Positions 8,670 to 21,359 of a stretch of 64,000 bases of DNA are shown one piece after another. The DNA comes from Cryptomeria japonica (Eukaryota; Streptophyta; Pinopsida; Cupressales; Cupressaceae). How positions within the stretch are numbered: position 1 is the first letter of the stretch; each line of letters begins with the position of its first letter. The translations under genes and the position numbers were made by a program. Under the pieces are notes generated by a model. That model saw only the letters and a program-made list of their open reading frames with translations. It did not search any database and was not told the DNA's origin. The DNA is taken from positions 114,608,433-114,672,432 of the forward strand of contig NC_081410.1 in the NCBI RefSeq assembly GCF_030272615.1, given 5' to 3'.

Positions 8670-10124
8670 TTTAGACACATAAAAATTGCACAATGAATTA
8701 AGTGAATTTTATTAATTTAATTATTCTTAAATCTTCTAATTAATTAAATTAAGATTTAATTAATATATCATTCTTCTATCTAAGTCATTTAATTAAATTC
8801 ACATTTAATTAAATCCCCCTTCTAACCCATTTAATTAAATTTACATTTAATTAAAATCCCCCTTCTAACCCATTTAATTAAATTTACATTTAATTAAAAT
8901 CCCCCCACTTGCAAAATCCTACAAATGCAAATTTGCAATCACAATTGAAATAAATTAATTTTATTTTAATTAAATTATATTTTTCTCACCCACTTGCATT
9001 TTCCTGCATCTCCCACTTGCATCCTAACCCTATTCCTAATTTCTTCTAGAATCCATCTATTCCTAATCAATTAACCTAAACCCATCCATTATCCCCTTTC
9101 CCTAAATTTGAGGAGGTCACTTCTCAAATTTGAAGTAAAGTCTTCAAAAGGCATTAAAGCCTTTATGCCTTCAACAAGCTAACTTTTTGAATACCCTCAA
9201 ATTTGGAAGGACTCTTACAAATTTGTCCCCAAAGTCTTCCAAACCATTAATGGTTAACTCAACCCTCTAGCACGATTAGAGACTTTTTCTATTAACTCAA
9301 CCTTCATCTAACCCAAGGGTCTCATCAAACATTCATTGCTTTGACCATGGTTATCCCTTTAACCTTTGCACAAAATTTTACCCCTTGGGTAAAAGCTTTA
9401 TCTATTGGATAACCTTAACCTAACCTTAACCCTTACCTTCTAAGGTAACCATCATGTCTTCTCAAGCATTTAATGCTTCTTTCATCTCCTCTCAAGCAAT
9501 CTCTTATTGACAATTGTCACCATTTCATTGGTGAGAATTGTAAACATGGATTGATTAACTTTCAATCCTGACCCTTGTTAAGATTATCCATATTGACCAT
9601 CCATTGCACTATTTTTCCTATAAATAGAGCCCATTCCTTCTTCAAAACAATCAAGTTTTTGTGCATCAAACTTATAGTCTCATAACATTAAGCATATTAT
9701 CTCTCTTTGATAGAATAGCATGTTAGATCATTTTGATATCATTCTAATCTTAGATATATCATGTTAGCTTCATCTTAGTATCATTTTCATACTAGTTTAA
9801 GCTTCATATCAATATCTTGCATCCTATCATCATATAGTTTCATATCTAAATCATCACTAGGATCTTGGTTGCATTCCATTTAGATCTTAGAATCTTTTAA
9901 ATCTCGTTCTTTAGGTTGTCATCTTAAAGAATCAAGTGCTCTTCCAAGCTGAGAACCACCTTGAATCTTGAAGATCCTTGGAAATAGAGGAACATGGAAC
10001 GATATTAAAGAGTTTAGATTCATTTAACTTGCTTTGTTTGGATTTCTAACCTCTAATGCAATGTTTCATGTGTGTTTGAATTTTTTAATCCTCCTATAGG
10101 TTGACACAACATTTTGAGCATACA
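8670..10124 (+). repeat. LTR of a second Tat-like element (3' end approximate)
   Basis: Its body (about 9,100-9,560) matches, in reverse complement, the solo LTRs at 24,722-26,165 and 53,872-57,186. Shared words include AAATTTGAGGAGGTCACTTC, CATTAATGGTTAACT and the ACCTTAACC cluster. A TATAAATA box at 9,619-9,626 marks the U3/R region. The 3' limit is set only by a CA at GAGCATACA and is uncertain. Confidence 0.7.
9619..9626 (+). promoter_or_regulatory. LTR TATA box
   Basis: CCTATAAATAGAGCCC is the same box as in the minus-strand LTRs at 25,249, 54,376, 55,512 and 58,662. It is expected to drive element transcription starting about 30 bp downstream. Confidence 0.7.
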
Positions 10125-12284
10125 GGTAGAATAAATATTAATTAAGATAATGTACCTCGTGCATAGGTGTAGTGCTTGTACAGGGCTCATAATGTTACGA
10201 GAAATCCTGGAATGGAAAACTTACCACCTTGTCTTCACGAAAGGATTGGTAGAGTCCGCATCAGACTTAGTTGGAGCCGTAAGTCGGGAGAGGTTACCAA
10301 GACAGAGAGCCGGGACCTAGGAGGCCTACCATGGTAACCATCAAGCTATGTAATGACACTCTCTCCTTAGAGTCACTAGTGTTTTGTGAGTTGAGTCACA
10401 TGGATGTTTGCGGAGTCTTGTAGTTCTTTTGTACTTGTTTTACTTTGCTTGCTTGAGGATTTTCTACTATCTCCTAGCACGGTGGGGTGATTCCATTTCG
10501 GGATCACATGGTCGGGTGGTAGTGCCACTTCCCATCGGATGTTCTAGATTGTATCTTCAGGCGAGGAAAGGCTTCGCTGGTGTTTCTTGGTTCGTGAGCA
10601 TCGTTCAGTTAAGACCTTGTGGTCATTGTATCAAACTTTTATGTAACCTTGATATTGTAACTTTGTAATCTGTGGTATTATTGGAAGCCATGTATTTTTG
10701 GATATTGTAATATGTTGACAATGGAATGTATGTTAATTCAGTTGCTTTGTTCTTATGTATAAATGATTTATGGAAAATTGAATGCATTGGAAGACTTTAT
10801 TCTATCATTATGGAATTTAGATGTATGTGTAGTTTTGAACTTAAGTATTTACTTTATCTAATTATATAGACAATTGGATTAACCATGGTGTTAATATAAT
10901 CTACGATTAATCTTCGTTAGTAACCCCTAGGAAATCATGTGTTAGTCTTCTGATGTGTTATTAGACGTGCAATGGTTATAATTAATGCACTTAATCTTTT
11001 AAAAAAAATTATTTCATGCTTTAGTTGCCTAGTTGTGTTGTTTTCCTTTAGGGTTCCTGGTGGGCATTACACATCTGCTCGGGGCAGGTGGACTCATTTG
11101 GAGCCATTCAACTTTACTAGTAGACCAAGAGACCATTGATTCAAGTTAATTTAGATTGACAATGTAATGTGACTTGTAGGATATCAAAAATATTTTCAAA
11201 TTTCACAGGAATATTCTAGCAAAACGCAGAGAATGAAAAGATTTTCAATACAAGTAAACAAAGATGAAATTGATGATTGGAAGAACATAAACACTGAATA
11301 TGTTCAAATATGCACAAGAAAGAGAAATTACAAACACAAAAATGACCCACAAATACACAATCAACCTGAAATGAATATACCAAACATGCTAAAAAATATG
11401 AAATGATACATAAATAAATCAAAACCATTCCCAAACTAACAATAAAACAATTTAAAAATATTGATTAAATTTATTCATCTTTTAACTATTAAGCTAAGCA
11501 CCCATTTTTTTCACATCTAATTTCCGAATTTGCTTGAGCACAATTTGTTCCATATGCGGTGCTTAATTTCCAATTGTTTTCCTCAGGAGTCAACAAGCTT
11601 TACAAAGATTAAGAAAGAGTTGGTGATGTTGGCCATTTGGTGCTAGCCCTGCAAGGTGATTTGTCTCTTAATAAAGAGCTTTTAGATATGCATAATAATA
11701 TGAAGAACCTCTACAAACAATTTTGTAATCTCTATTTAGTGGTCAAACACTTTTGTGGTTCATTCTAGAGGTGTGATAGATGTGATCAACTCTTATAATT
11801 TATCTCTCTTGATTATCATATGGTGGTCCACTTACTAATGATCGATAGAGTTTAATCATTAGCTCTATCTAATTGTGTGAGTGATAATTTCATGAGCCTT
11901 AAGTCAATTGTGGTGGGTCGTAAGATACAATTGGGATATTAGTTCGAGTTGCACAAGGTGATGCAAATTCTAAGGTTTGTCATTGGGATGTGGCCCATAA
12001 AATGTAATGTGTGTTTGTTGTTTTTTAATATGCATTTAAAGTTTTTTCTATTCAATTGCGATCACCTACATATGATTAGGGACTATTCTTCTTTAACTTA
12101 CACTTCTACTATAATCTCTATTTTCATGTATTTTGAGTAAAGACTCCCATAGAACGGGCTCTAATATTTTATCAAATTTGCATGTGTATGTACAACTGCT
12201 TATAACCCACTAAATGTTTAGTTGCTTTCATTAAATTTATAATAATTTTTAAAATTATAAAATTTATATTTTAGTCTTTGATCT
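10125..12284. other. No gene recognised; probable decayed element interior
   Basis: I see no long frame with recognisable motifs on either strand. The part at 10,140-10,640 is less AT-rich and follows an LTR on the + strand, so it may be the untranslated leader of that element. From 10,680 on the sequence is AT-rich and featureless. Confidence 0.5.
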
Positions 12285-12540
12285 TTTTTGGCTCTTCTAC
12301 TTTTCTAAATTTTGATTTAAAATTTACCACATCCTAATGACATACCTAACATCACCACTTTTGATGCCACACCAAGCCCATTTTAACCACATTCTCATCA
12401 CATCAACATTATTAATTAAATAAATTATATTTATTTCCTTAATCATGAATTAACCTCCAATACTATATTCATCATCCAATTAATTCAATAGTATATATAT
12501 AATCAATTATGACTAATCCTCTAACATACTATTAGGGTTC
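12285..12540 (+). repeat. Fragment of a dispersed LTR-like repeat (copy 1)
   Basis: The sequence from GATCTTTTTTGGCTCTTCTAC through the CACATTCTCATCACATCAAC region recurs at about 31,285-31,440. Related pieces are at about 29,250-29,450 and 61,460-61,640. At two of these sites a TAGACA or GAACACCTAAAATT start is visible, typical of the LTR starts in this window. Confidence 0.6.
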
Positions 12541-12550
12541 ATTTAGGGTT

Positions 12551-13931
12551 TGTTGGCAATAGCAAGGAAGGAAAACTAAGAGAATCGGGGAGGGGGAAGG
12601 GGGGTGGGGGGGGAAGGGGGTTGGATCAGTTTTTACTAGATTAAAAATAAATAAATAAAATTCTCATATCTGATCAACTGCAGCAAAAAAAAAGATAACA
12701 ACAATACACATAACACCAATATTTTTGACGTGGAAAACCTGATTAAGGGAAAAACCACGGTAGGAACCTACCCACAATAAGATGATACTCTGTAGTAGTA
12801 TGTGTAAATATTACAATGGGGAATGTATATGCATTCAGACACACTGTCTAGAGCTCACTTCTCAAATTACAATGAACCAGAAGGCTACAATCCTTAGGGA
12901 AGGTTCACTACCTTACAAAGATATTCAGACTACAATCTGGAAAAGATGAACTGCAAAAATAGCATTTGTTAATGCTTGATGACAGTTCTAGTTAAGTTCA
13001 TATGTCTTCCCTTCACTAATCTCTACTCAACACACCACACCGAAAGATGAATTCACTTGATCGCACATACACCACTCTCTGATAATGCAGACTCAACAAC
13101 ACCCACCAAATTACATGAATATTACACCCATTTATACAAATCATCAACCTTGACTACAAGGTCGGCCAAACCCTTAACATGTAATTACAAAATTATATCA
13201 CACGATACATAAATCAACCACTAGACCAATACAATGTCATAAACAAAATATCATGGGCCTAAATCAACTCCTCAAACACGCACCACCACTGAAAATCTTA
13301 CCAAGATCAACCGCAACACGTTACACCACCAAAATACTACATAACACAAAGAATATCACCAAGCCCATAAGATCATCAAGAACTCGCTCAATAATAAATG
13401 TGAACCATAAAAAAAATAGTACATGATTAGGAAACACCAACAAGCACGTTAGAACCATCCACAATAGCTACACCAGCACCACTTATTCGAATTTTCATCG
13501 ATAAAATCGCTAACACTTCAAGAACACTTAACAACAACAACTTAGACAAGAAAGATAGCTTGTGGAGCATCAAATCATGAATTATCTGAAATGAAGATAC
13601 ACATGAACATCCCAAACACTCTCCCAAATCTGCAACACAAGATATGATCATATCGGAGCACAACGGATCAAACATAAGAACACTACAACATTGAACACTG
13701 AAAACCAATCTCCATACTGAAGTCCTCAACTCAATCAAGTCATCACTTAGCATCATGGAATCAATAGAGAATGAAGTATCTCTAGTTGATTCAGCATATC
13801 AAACAGATAAACCAACCGAATCAACTCACTACAATCCCCGGATCACCAAAACATTTCTTTGTGACACCAAAACACAAGAATATGTTGACATCACTGACAA
13901 CAACATATCCTAGCAACAACAATATCCAACA
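12551..13931 (-). repeat. 3' LTR of the copia element
   Basis: It spans 1,381 bp from TGTTGGCAATAGC to ATATCCAACA on the + strand and aligns along its length with 18,577-19,935. It holds a local G-run expansion (12,587-12,620) not present to the same extent in the other LTR. Confidence 0.95.
12587..12620 (+). other. G-quadruplex-prone G-run cluster in the 3' LTR
   Basis: Five runs of 4, 5, 6, 8 and 5 G are separated by one or two bases, matching the canonical four-run quadruplex pattern. The partner LTR near 18,610 has only one long G run. Confidence 0.75.
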
Positions 13932-13945
13932 ATCCCCCCTTTGGC
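13932..13945 (-). promoter_or_regulatory. Polypurine tract of the copia element
   Basis: The minus strand reads GCCAAAGGGGGGAT immediately before the LTR start TGTTGGATATTG. This fixes the element's orientation. Confidence 0.88.
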
Positions 13946-14264
13946 ATTGATGAAAATATATGAATGTGAAAAACAATCAATGCAAAGGAATAAATCAACA
14001 CCAACAAACTCCCCCTAAGATCATGCACACAAAATTTCAAGGATAAGGCAGTTTTTCACATGCTTCTCTCCCCCTTTGATAACAATGCCAAAGATATAAA
14101 GTGATAAAGATTACTCCCCAAACTAGATAAACTCTCCCCCTTAGGATAAACTCACAACTCTAAACAATATACTGACTACCCCAGTTGAGTAGCAACACCA
14201 ACTCATCAGCCCAAATAAAGAGATAAGACTGTGAAGTCCACCAGATTGATGCATCTCCATGCAC

Positions 14265-17200
14265 CTAGTTCTCATCAGGAGGGGAAAATACCCCTAACTT
14301 GTCTCTCAAATACACAAATGTATCTGCAACCAAAGGCTTAGTGAAAATATTTGCAATCTAATCCTTTTTAGATACATAATCTAATTTTACTTCTTCATCA
14401 CTGACTTTCTCCCTCAAGAAATGATACTTAATTGATATATGATTTTTTTTAGAGTGTAGTATCGGATTCTTGGAAATATTAATAGCACTTGAATTGTCAT
14501 AGTAAATAATAATAGGATCATCAAACACAACTCTAATGTCTTTCAACATCTATTTCATCCAAGTTACCTGAGTACAGTTGCTAACAACAACATTGTATTC
14601 AGCTTTAGCAGTAGATAGAGACATAGCATCTTGTTTCTTACTTGCCCATGAAACCAACTTTTTCCCCAAAAAGAAATCTCCACCGTTGGTGCTCTTTTGG
14701 TCATCTACATTACCTACCCAATCAGCATCAGTAGAGGCACATAACATGAAATCATCATTCTTCGGATACCACAACCCATAAACAACATTTCCCTTCAAAT
14801 ATCTGAAAATCCTCTTCACAATAGTAATATGAGTCTCTTTAGGATCAGCTTGAAATCTGGCACAAAGACATACAACATGCATGATGTCTCGTCTAGTCTG
14901 AGTCAGGTACAACAACCCACCAACCATAGATCTGTACAAGGTCTGATTAACTTTTTGAGATTCGTCTTGCGTAGACCGCTTGCATCCATTCACTATAGGA
15001 GTTCCAAAAGGTTTAGAATCAGCTAACCCAAATTTCTTCAACAATTCCTTCACATACTTAGATTGAGAAATGAAAATACCTTTATCGGTCTGAGTGATCT
15101 GCAATCTTAAGAAGAATTTCATTTCACCTATCATAGACATCTCAAATTCCTTTTGCATATCATCAGCAAACTTCATACTCAAATCATCATCTCCTCCAAA
15201 AATAATGTCATCCACAAACACTTCAACAATCAAAATGTTATCATTTTCAACCTTAAAGTATAAGTTACCATGAGAAGTACCTTTACAAAATCCCAACTTC
15301 ATCAAATACTTATCCAATCTATCATACTAGGCTCTAGGGGCTTGCTTTAGTCCATGAAGTGCTTTCTTCAATCTACATACCATGTCTCCTTCACTTGATA
15401 ATCAAAATCCTTCTAGTTGCTCAATGTAGATTTCCTCCTCAAGATCACCATTCAAAAAGGCTAACTTGACATCCATCTGATATACCTTGAAATTCTTGTA
15501 AGCAACAATCTAACAACTTCAATTCTAGCTATAGAAGCAAAAGTATCCTCATAATCATTACCTTCCATTTGAGAGCATCCCTTGCACATCAATCTTGCCT
15601 TGTTTCTTACCACTTCACTGACTTCATTCATTTTACTCCACAACATCCATTTAGTACCAATTACATTCTTGTCTTTAGGTCTCGAAACAAGCTCCCATGC
15701 GTTGTTCTTTTCAATCAAATTCAACTCTTCCTCCAAAACTTTTATCCAATTCTCATCCTTACATGCTTCAGTAACATCTTTAGGCTCAATCTTAGAAATC
15801 AAGCATATCTCTTCAGCAGCAAGTCTTCTTATAGTCATCACACCTTTGTTCTTATCACTGATAATCTGATTCTCTGAATGATTCAATTTCACATACCTCA
15901 GAGTCTTCGGATTATTATGATTCTCAGGCTCTTGAACTTCTTCACCGACAACAACAATATCCAAAATAACTATCTCTACCAGAGCATTATGCTTCAGGAT
16001 CTCAACCTATGCAAGCTTAGAGACAATAACTTGATCATCAATCTCATATCTGCATGCTCTGATCCGCTTCCTATAACATTCATCAAACTTCACATTTGCA
16101 CTTTCCACTATCTTCTTCAACCTCTTATTGTAACATTGGTAGGCCTTTCTCCTAGTAGAATAACCCAAGAAGATTCTTTCATCACATCTTGCATCAAACT
16201 TTCCTATATCCTCATCTCTTTTGATATAATATTTGCTTCCAAAAACTTTGAAATATCTAACTATAGGAACATGACCAGACCATAGATCGTAAGGAGTCTT
16301 ACCGGAATCACCTAGTTGAATGTGTAAATAGCAGTGCTAACAACTTCTTTCCAAAAGATTTGTGCAACATTTCCTTCAATCAGCATCATTCTAGCAACAT
16401 CCAAGATTATCATGTTCTTCCTTTCAACAACTACATTTTGTTGAGGGGTTCTAGGAGTAGATAATTGTCTTCTAATTCCATTCCTCTCACAAAATGTATC
16501 AAACTCACCGAACATGAATTGTCCTCCTCTCTCAAATCTCAAACACTTCAGCTTCAATCTTGTCTTAGTCTCCACATTTGCTTTGAATGTCTTAAATTTC
16601 TCCAATGCTTTTGATTTCTTCCTTAGAAAGGTCACCCACATCATCCTAGAGTAGTCATCAATCAACAACATGAAATACTTGTCACCCTGCATGCTTCTCA
16701 CTCTTGTAGGACCGCATAAGTCAATAAGCACAAGATCTAACATTCCATTAGATGTATACAACTTAATTTTAAATGATGTTCTTGTTTGCTTTCCCAACTG
16801 ACATTCTTTACATATCGGATTAGAGGGCTTCACAATCTTTGGCAGATCTCTAACAACTTGAGTAGAACTTATCTGTATCATGAGTCAAAATTAACATGAC
16901 ACATCCTCTTCTGCCACAACCAACTTTCATCTATCTGAGCAATCAAATAACTTTTCTCACCGACATTCAAGTGAAAGATATTACCTTTAGTCTTAGTCCC
17001 TATTGCAATCTCTATACCAAAGGCATTCAAAATCTTGCATTTACCATTCTTGAATTGCAAATCATATCCCTTGTTAACCATCTATCTAACACTCAAAAGA
17101 TTATGATTTAAACCTTCAACATATAAGACATCATCAGTATTATTCTTATCATCAAAAGATATAGAACCTCTACCACAAATCACACAAGCTTTATCATCTC

Positions 17201-18417
17201 CAAATCTTACTATACCACCATCATACCTTTCTATATTCACAAATTTACTTTTATCACTAGTCATATGATGTGAACAACCGTTGTCAATTACCCTTTCATC
17301 TTTCTCTTCAATCTTAGTAGCGAAAGTTTTCTCCTCAACAATGCAGCTTGTAGGATTCACTAGTACCAAATCATCTTCCCTGATAAAAATAAATACAAAT
17401 TCATCTCTTGAATTCCCATTGTCTGATTTCTCATTTGTCACACCTTCATCAGCAGCATAATAGCATCTCTTTTAATTTTTGTACTTCTAGTATGGCTTGT
17501 AGGGCTTATCATGCTTCTCATATATATCATGCTTATCAAATCTATCATGTCTTTCATTTTTATCATACCTAGACATTCTTTCAGGACACCTAGAAGAAAA
17601 ATGTCCTATCTTATTACAAGAGAAACATTTCAAAGTTAACTATCCATCATAATTACCAGCTCCCTTAGGCAATCTCTGAGCAATAAGTGCTTCAAGCTCA
17701 TCCAACTCTTTCTCTTGCTCTTCCATCTCTCTCATTTATCTCTCATATCTTGAAACCCTAGATGAACTCTCTCCCGAATCATACAACTGCTTCCCGGATA
17801 TAGAGGCTTTAAATGTAGTCTCAAATTTACCATGTGATTCTCCAAATTTTCTCAACTCAAATGCAACGAGCTTACCAACCAACAAATCTCTTGTCACAGT
17901 AGTCACACTCCAGATCTCATCAATAACAACAACTTTATCTTTATAAGCAGAACAAAAGGATCTTAGTACCTTAGCAACAATCTCATCTTCCTCAAGAGTT
18001 CCATCGGCACATTTGATGTTCATAACAACTTGTTATATTCTCATCTTCTGCCATCTTCAATGTTTCATACTCTCCCTTCAACCTTTGTAGCTTAGCAACT
18101 TTAACTTATGCATCTCCTTCATACAAGACCTCTAGCTTTTTCCATATCTCATGTGCAGTCTGAAGTCCCATCACATTAGTCATATCTGAATTGGTCAAGG
18201 CACTCAACAATGCTTCCTTATACCTTATTTTATGTTCAACTGTCTTGATTTCATCAGCAGTAACCGGTCCATTCAGAGGAACATTGTAGATATTCTTTGT
18301 AATCTTCCAATAATCTTCTCCAAGACACTTGAAATGAACTTCCATCCAGTCCTTTCATATAGTATAGTTATTTCCATCAAATCTAGGACTCTCCTTCTTG
18401 AACACATAGGTTGCCAT
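14265..18417 (-). pseudogene. Copia Gag-Pol polyprotein, inactivated
   Basis: Order on the minus strand: Gag from an ATG at 18,417 with an early TGA near 18,355 (probably from Trp), a UBN2-type Gag core (18,106-18,345), a CCHC zinc knuckle (CFSCNKIGHFSSRC, about 17,590-17,630), protease (DNGCSHHMT in place of the usual D-S-G/A, about 17,270), integrase (16,312-17,081), RT (14,550-15,964, catalytic FVDD near 15,207-15,218) and copia-type RNase H (STDADW near 14,700), ending in an IFTKPL-type tail. The second integrase catalytic region reads RFERGGQF, with the catalytic Asp replaced by Glu. Several stops and frameshifts break the frame, notably around 15,320-15,480. The product would be non-functional. 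Confidence 0.93.
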
Positions 18418-18439
18418 CTTGGATCTCCTCAAATGATTA

Positions 18440-18576
18440 AGCTTCTTCCGAAGGATCTAGCTCTAATACCACTTGGTGGCAATAGCAAGGAAGGAAAATT
18501 GAGAGGGGGGGTGAATCGGTTTTCACTGGATTAAAAACATTAAGATTCTTTCGGAGGATCTAGCTCTGATACCAAT
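18440..18576 (-). repeat. Tandemly duplicated PBS/LTR junction
   Basis: A block of about 103 bp (from AGCTTCTTCCGAAGGATC at 18,440) recurs at 18,543. It contains the primer binding site plus about 69 bp of LTR end (TGGTGGCAATAGC, 18,474-18,542). The second, functional copy continues into the complete LTR. Confidence 0.85.
18563..18574 (-). promoter_or_regulatory. Primer binding site, initiator tRNA-Met type
   Basis: TGGTATCAGAGC on the minus strand lies two bases inside the 5' LTR. It is the standard complement to the 3' end of plant initiator tRNA-Met. A mutated copy (TGGTATTAGAGC) lies at 18,460-18,471. Confidence 0.93.
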
Positions 18577-19935
18577 TGTTGGCAACAACAATGAAGGAAA
18601 ACTGAGAGGGGGGGAGTGAATCAGTTTTCACCAGATTAAACAAATTAAGCACAATCTCATATTTAAACAACTGTAGCAAGATTAAAAATAAACACAATAA
18701 CACCAACACACATAACACTAAGATTTTTAATGTGGAAAATCCAGTTAACGGAAAAACTACGGTGGTAACCTACCCACAATAAGATGATAATTTGCAATAG
18801 TATGTGTAAATATTACAATGGGGAATGCACATGCATTCAGACACACTGCCTAGAGATCAATGCTCAAATTACAATGACCCAAAAGGCTACAACCCTCAAA
18901 GAAGGTTCACTACCTTACAAAGATATTACGACTACAATCTAGAAAAGATGAACTGCAAAAATAGCATCTACTAATGCCTAATGATAGTTCCGATTAAGCT
19001 CATATGTCTGCTCTTCACCAATCTCTTCTCAACACACCACACCCAAATATGAATTCACTTGATCGCACATACACCACTCTCTAATAATGCAAACTCAACA
19101 ACACCCACCAAATTACATGAATATTACACCCATTTATACAAATCATTAACCTTGATTACAAGGTGGGTCAAACCCTTGACACCTAATTACAAAATTATAT
19201 CACACGATACATAAATAAACCACCAGACCAATACAATGTCATAGACAACATAACATGGACCTAAATAAACTCCTCCAAACATGCACCACCACCAAAAATC
19301 TCACCAAGATCAACTGCAACATGTTACACCACCAAAATACCGCATAGCATGAAGAATATCATCGGTCCCATAAGATCATCAAGAAGTCGCTCAATAATCA
19401 ATGTAGACCATCAAAATAAATAGGACATGATTAGGAAATAACAACAAGCACATTAGAACTATCTGCAATAGTTGGACCAACATCACTTATTCAAATTTTC
19501 ATCAATCAACTTGCTAACACTTCAATAACACTTAATAACAACAACTCAGGCAACAAAGATAGCTTGCGGAGCATCAAATCATGAACCGTCTAAAATGAAG
19601 ATACACACAAACATCCCAAACACTCTCCCAAATCCGCAACACAAGATATGATCATACCGAAGCACAACAAAGCAAACACAAGAACACTTTAACACTGAAC
19701 ACTGAAAAGCAATCTCCATACTATAATCCTCAACTTGATCAAATTATCACATAGCATCATGGAATCAATAAAGAATGAAGTATCTCTAGTTGATTTAGCA
19801 TATCAAACAAATAAACCAACCAGATCAACTCACTACAATCACCAGATCACCAAAATATTTCTCTGCAACACCAAAACACAGGAATATGTTGACATCAATG
19901 ACAACAACATATCCTAGCAACAACAATATCCAACA
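18577..19935 (-). repeat. 5' LTR of the copia element
   Basis: It spans 1,359 bp and begins and ends like the 3' LTR. The right edge abuts the duplicated target GGGTT. Confidence 0.95.
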
Positions 19936-20525
19936 GGGTTAAGGGTAGGTTAAGCTTAGGGTTGTTTTACTAGGATAAACATTGGGTAAGGGTTAAGGTT
20001 AATATCAAGGTTCAATTAGAGTTATAGTCAGTGTTAAGATATAAATAGGGTTAGGATTAGTATTAGGATTCAAATTTGATTTATAGTTAAAGTTAGTGTT
20101 AGTGTTAAATTAGGCTTATGGTGTAATTAGGGTAACGATTCAATTAGGGTTAATGTTATAGTTCAATAAGAGATAAGGTGTAATTAGGGTTCAAGTGTAA
20201 TTAGGATGAGTGTTTAGGTTCAACCAAGGTTGTGATTAGGATTAGTATCTAACTAGGGCTAGAGCAAAGATGAAAGTTAGGGTTTAATTAGGGTTAGGAT
20301 TAGTATTAGCTTTAGGATTAATATTAATGATAGGTTAGGGTTTAGGGGAGTCTAGTTTAAATTTAGTTAGGGTTAATTTGTCAAACCCTAACCCTATTGG
20401 TTTTCCTAATTATATCTCTAATCCTAACCCTAACCTTAAGACCAACCCTAATTATAACTCTAATCCTAATATACATATAACCCTACCCCTAACCCTAATT
20501 ATATCTCTATCCATAGCCCTAAGCT
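19936..20525. repeat. Degenerate telomere-like repeats with a strand switch
   Basis: Units resembling TTAGGGTTAGG, interspersed with AATTAGGGTT and AGGATTAG words, run on the + strand to about 20,375. From about 20,383 to 20,525 the sense flips to CCCTAACCCTAA-type units. Two more TTAGGGTT units lie on the far side of the copia insertion (about 12,531-12,550), showing the array was split by it. Confidence 0.75.
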
Positions 20526-20548
20526 AATTTTAATCATAGGTTAGATTT

Positions 20549-21159
20549 TGTTACAAACAAGAACCGAGCAAGATCTGATGTCAATCCTAGATCACATGCA
20601 ACTCCAAGCAACAGATGATCAAAGATCAAAATAGCTAAATTAAGATAAATCTAAAATAAGAGAAAAATTAAGACAAGGAAAGAGAATTTTGAAAAGACTC
20701 TTAATACTCTTACCAAGTTATTACTGAACTAGTGAAGGTAATAGTAGAGTGTCGATTATATAGAAAACATCAAAGGGGTGCATTAGCCCCTACTTCCCAT
20801 AAAAAGTGGGAAGTTTTACCTATTTGGTAAAATCCCAAAACATGTGGCACAACCTCCCTATATGAAGACAGGAAAGGACTTACGAAAGGTGACACATAAA
20901 ACCAAAAGAGGGTGAGAAACCCAACTACCCCATAACCCACTTAGGTAATGACAAAATAGTGGTTATGTGAGGTGGCACAACAAGTCAAAAGAGGGTGTAT
21001 AACTCAACTATCCATGTAAGGGAGAGAGTTAAACATGTAGCTAAAGTATTTTTCCATGTGTGTATATTAACTACTCCTAATAACCTAAGAAATCTTAAAT
21101 AATGTGTACGAGAAATAAATACCCCCAAACATAAAGAAAAATAAAAACGTATACTAACA
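20549..21159 (-). repeat. 3' LTR of a second, truncated copia element
   Basis: On the minus strand it starts TGTTAGTATACG, just after a G-rich tract, and ends TTGTTTGTAACA at 20,549. A TATATAATC box lies near 20,755 on that strand. The 611 bp are followed (higher coordinates) by the 3' end of a copia coding region, as expected. Confidence 0.75.
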
Positions 21160-21172
21160 CCCCCCCTAAGTG
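21160..21172 (-). promoter_or_regulatory. Polypurine tract of the truncated copia element
   Basis: The minus strand reads ACTTAGGGGGGG directly before TGTTAGTATACG. Confidence 0.7.
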
Positions 21173-21359
21173 TAGCTTAGGTGGGTGAAAGATGGGTCTT
21201 GACAAATGAGGCCATGTTAGGTACCCATGTACGTAGAGATCCCCCCAAAAGAAGAAGCCCCCCATAATATGAATAGCTGCCTTAAATAAAGAGAGAACAC
21301 CCCCCACCCACCCCCGAAGAGTAGAGCGAGAAGAAAGAAGGACAAAGAAGTCCCTCCTA

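Larger units (their letters stand above)
12551..19935 (-). mobile_element. Full-length Ty1/copia retrotransposon, degenerate
   Basis: Two LTRs (TGTTGG...CCAACA) flank a minus-strand gag-pol region with PBS and PPT in the right places. The 5-bp target duplication GGGTT is perfect (12,546-12,550 and 19,936-19,940). Total length is 7,385 bp. The LTRs have diverged by many substitutions and small indels, and the coding region has stops, so the insertion is old. Confidence 0.95.

Noticed and set aside
7684-10124. Tandem TA/TTAATTAAAT-rich arrays as a CRISPR-like or origin array
   Set aside because: The units are palindromes within LTR U3 regions of a plant retroelement. There are no unique spacers and no associated genes.
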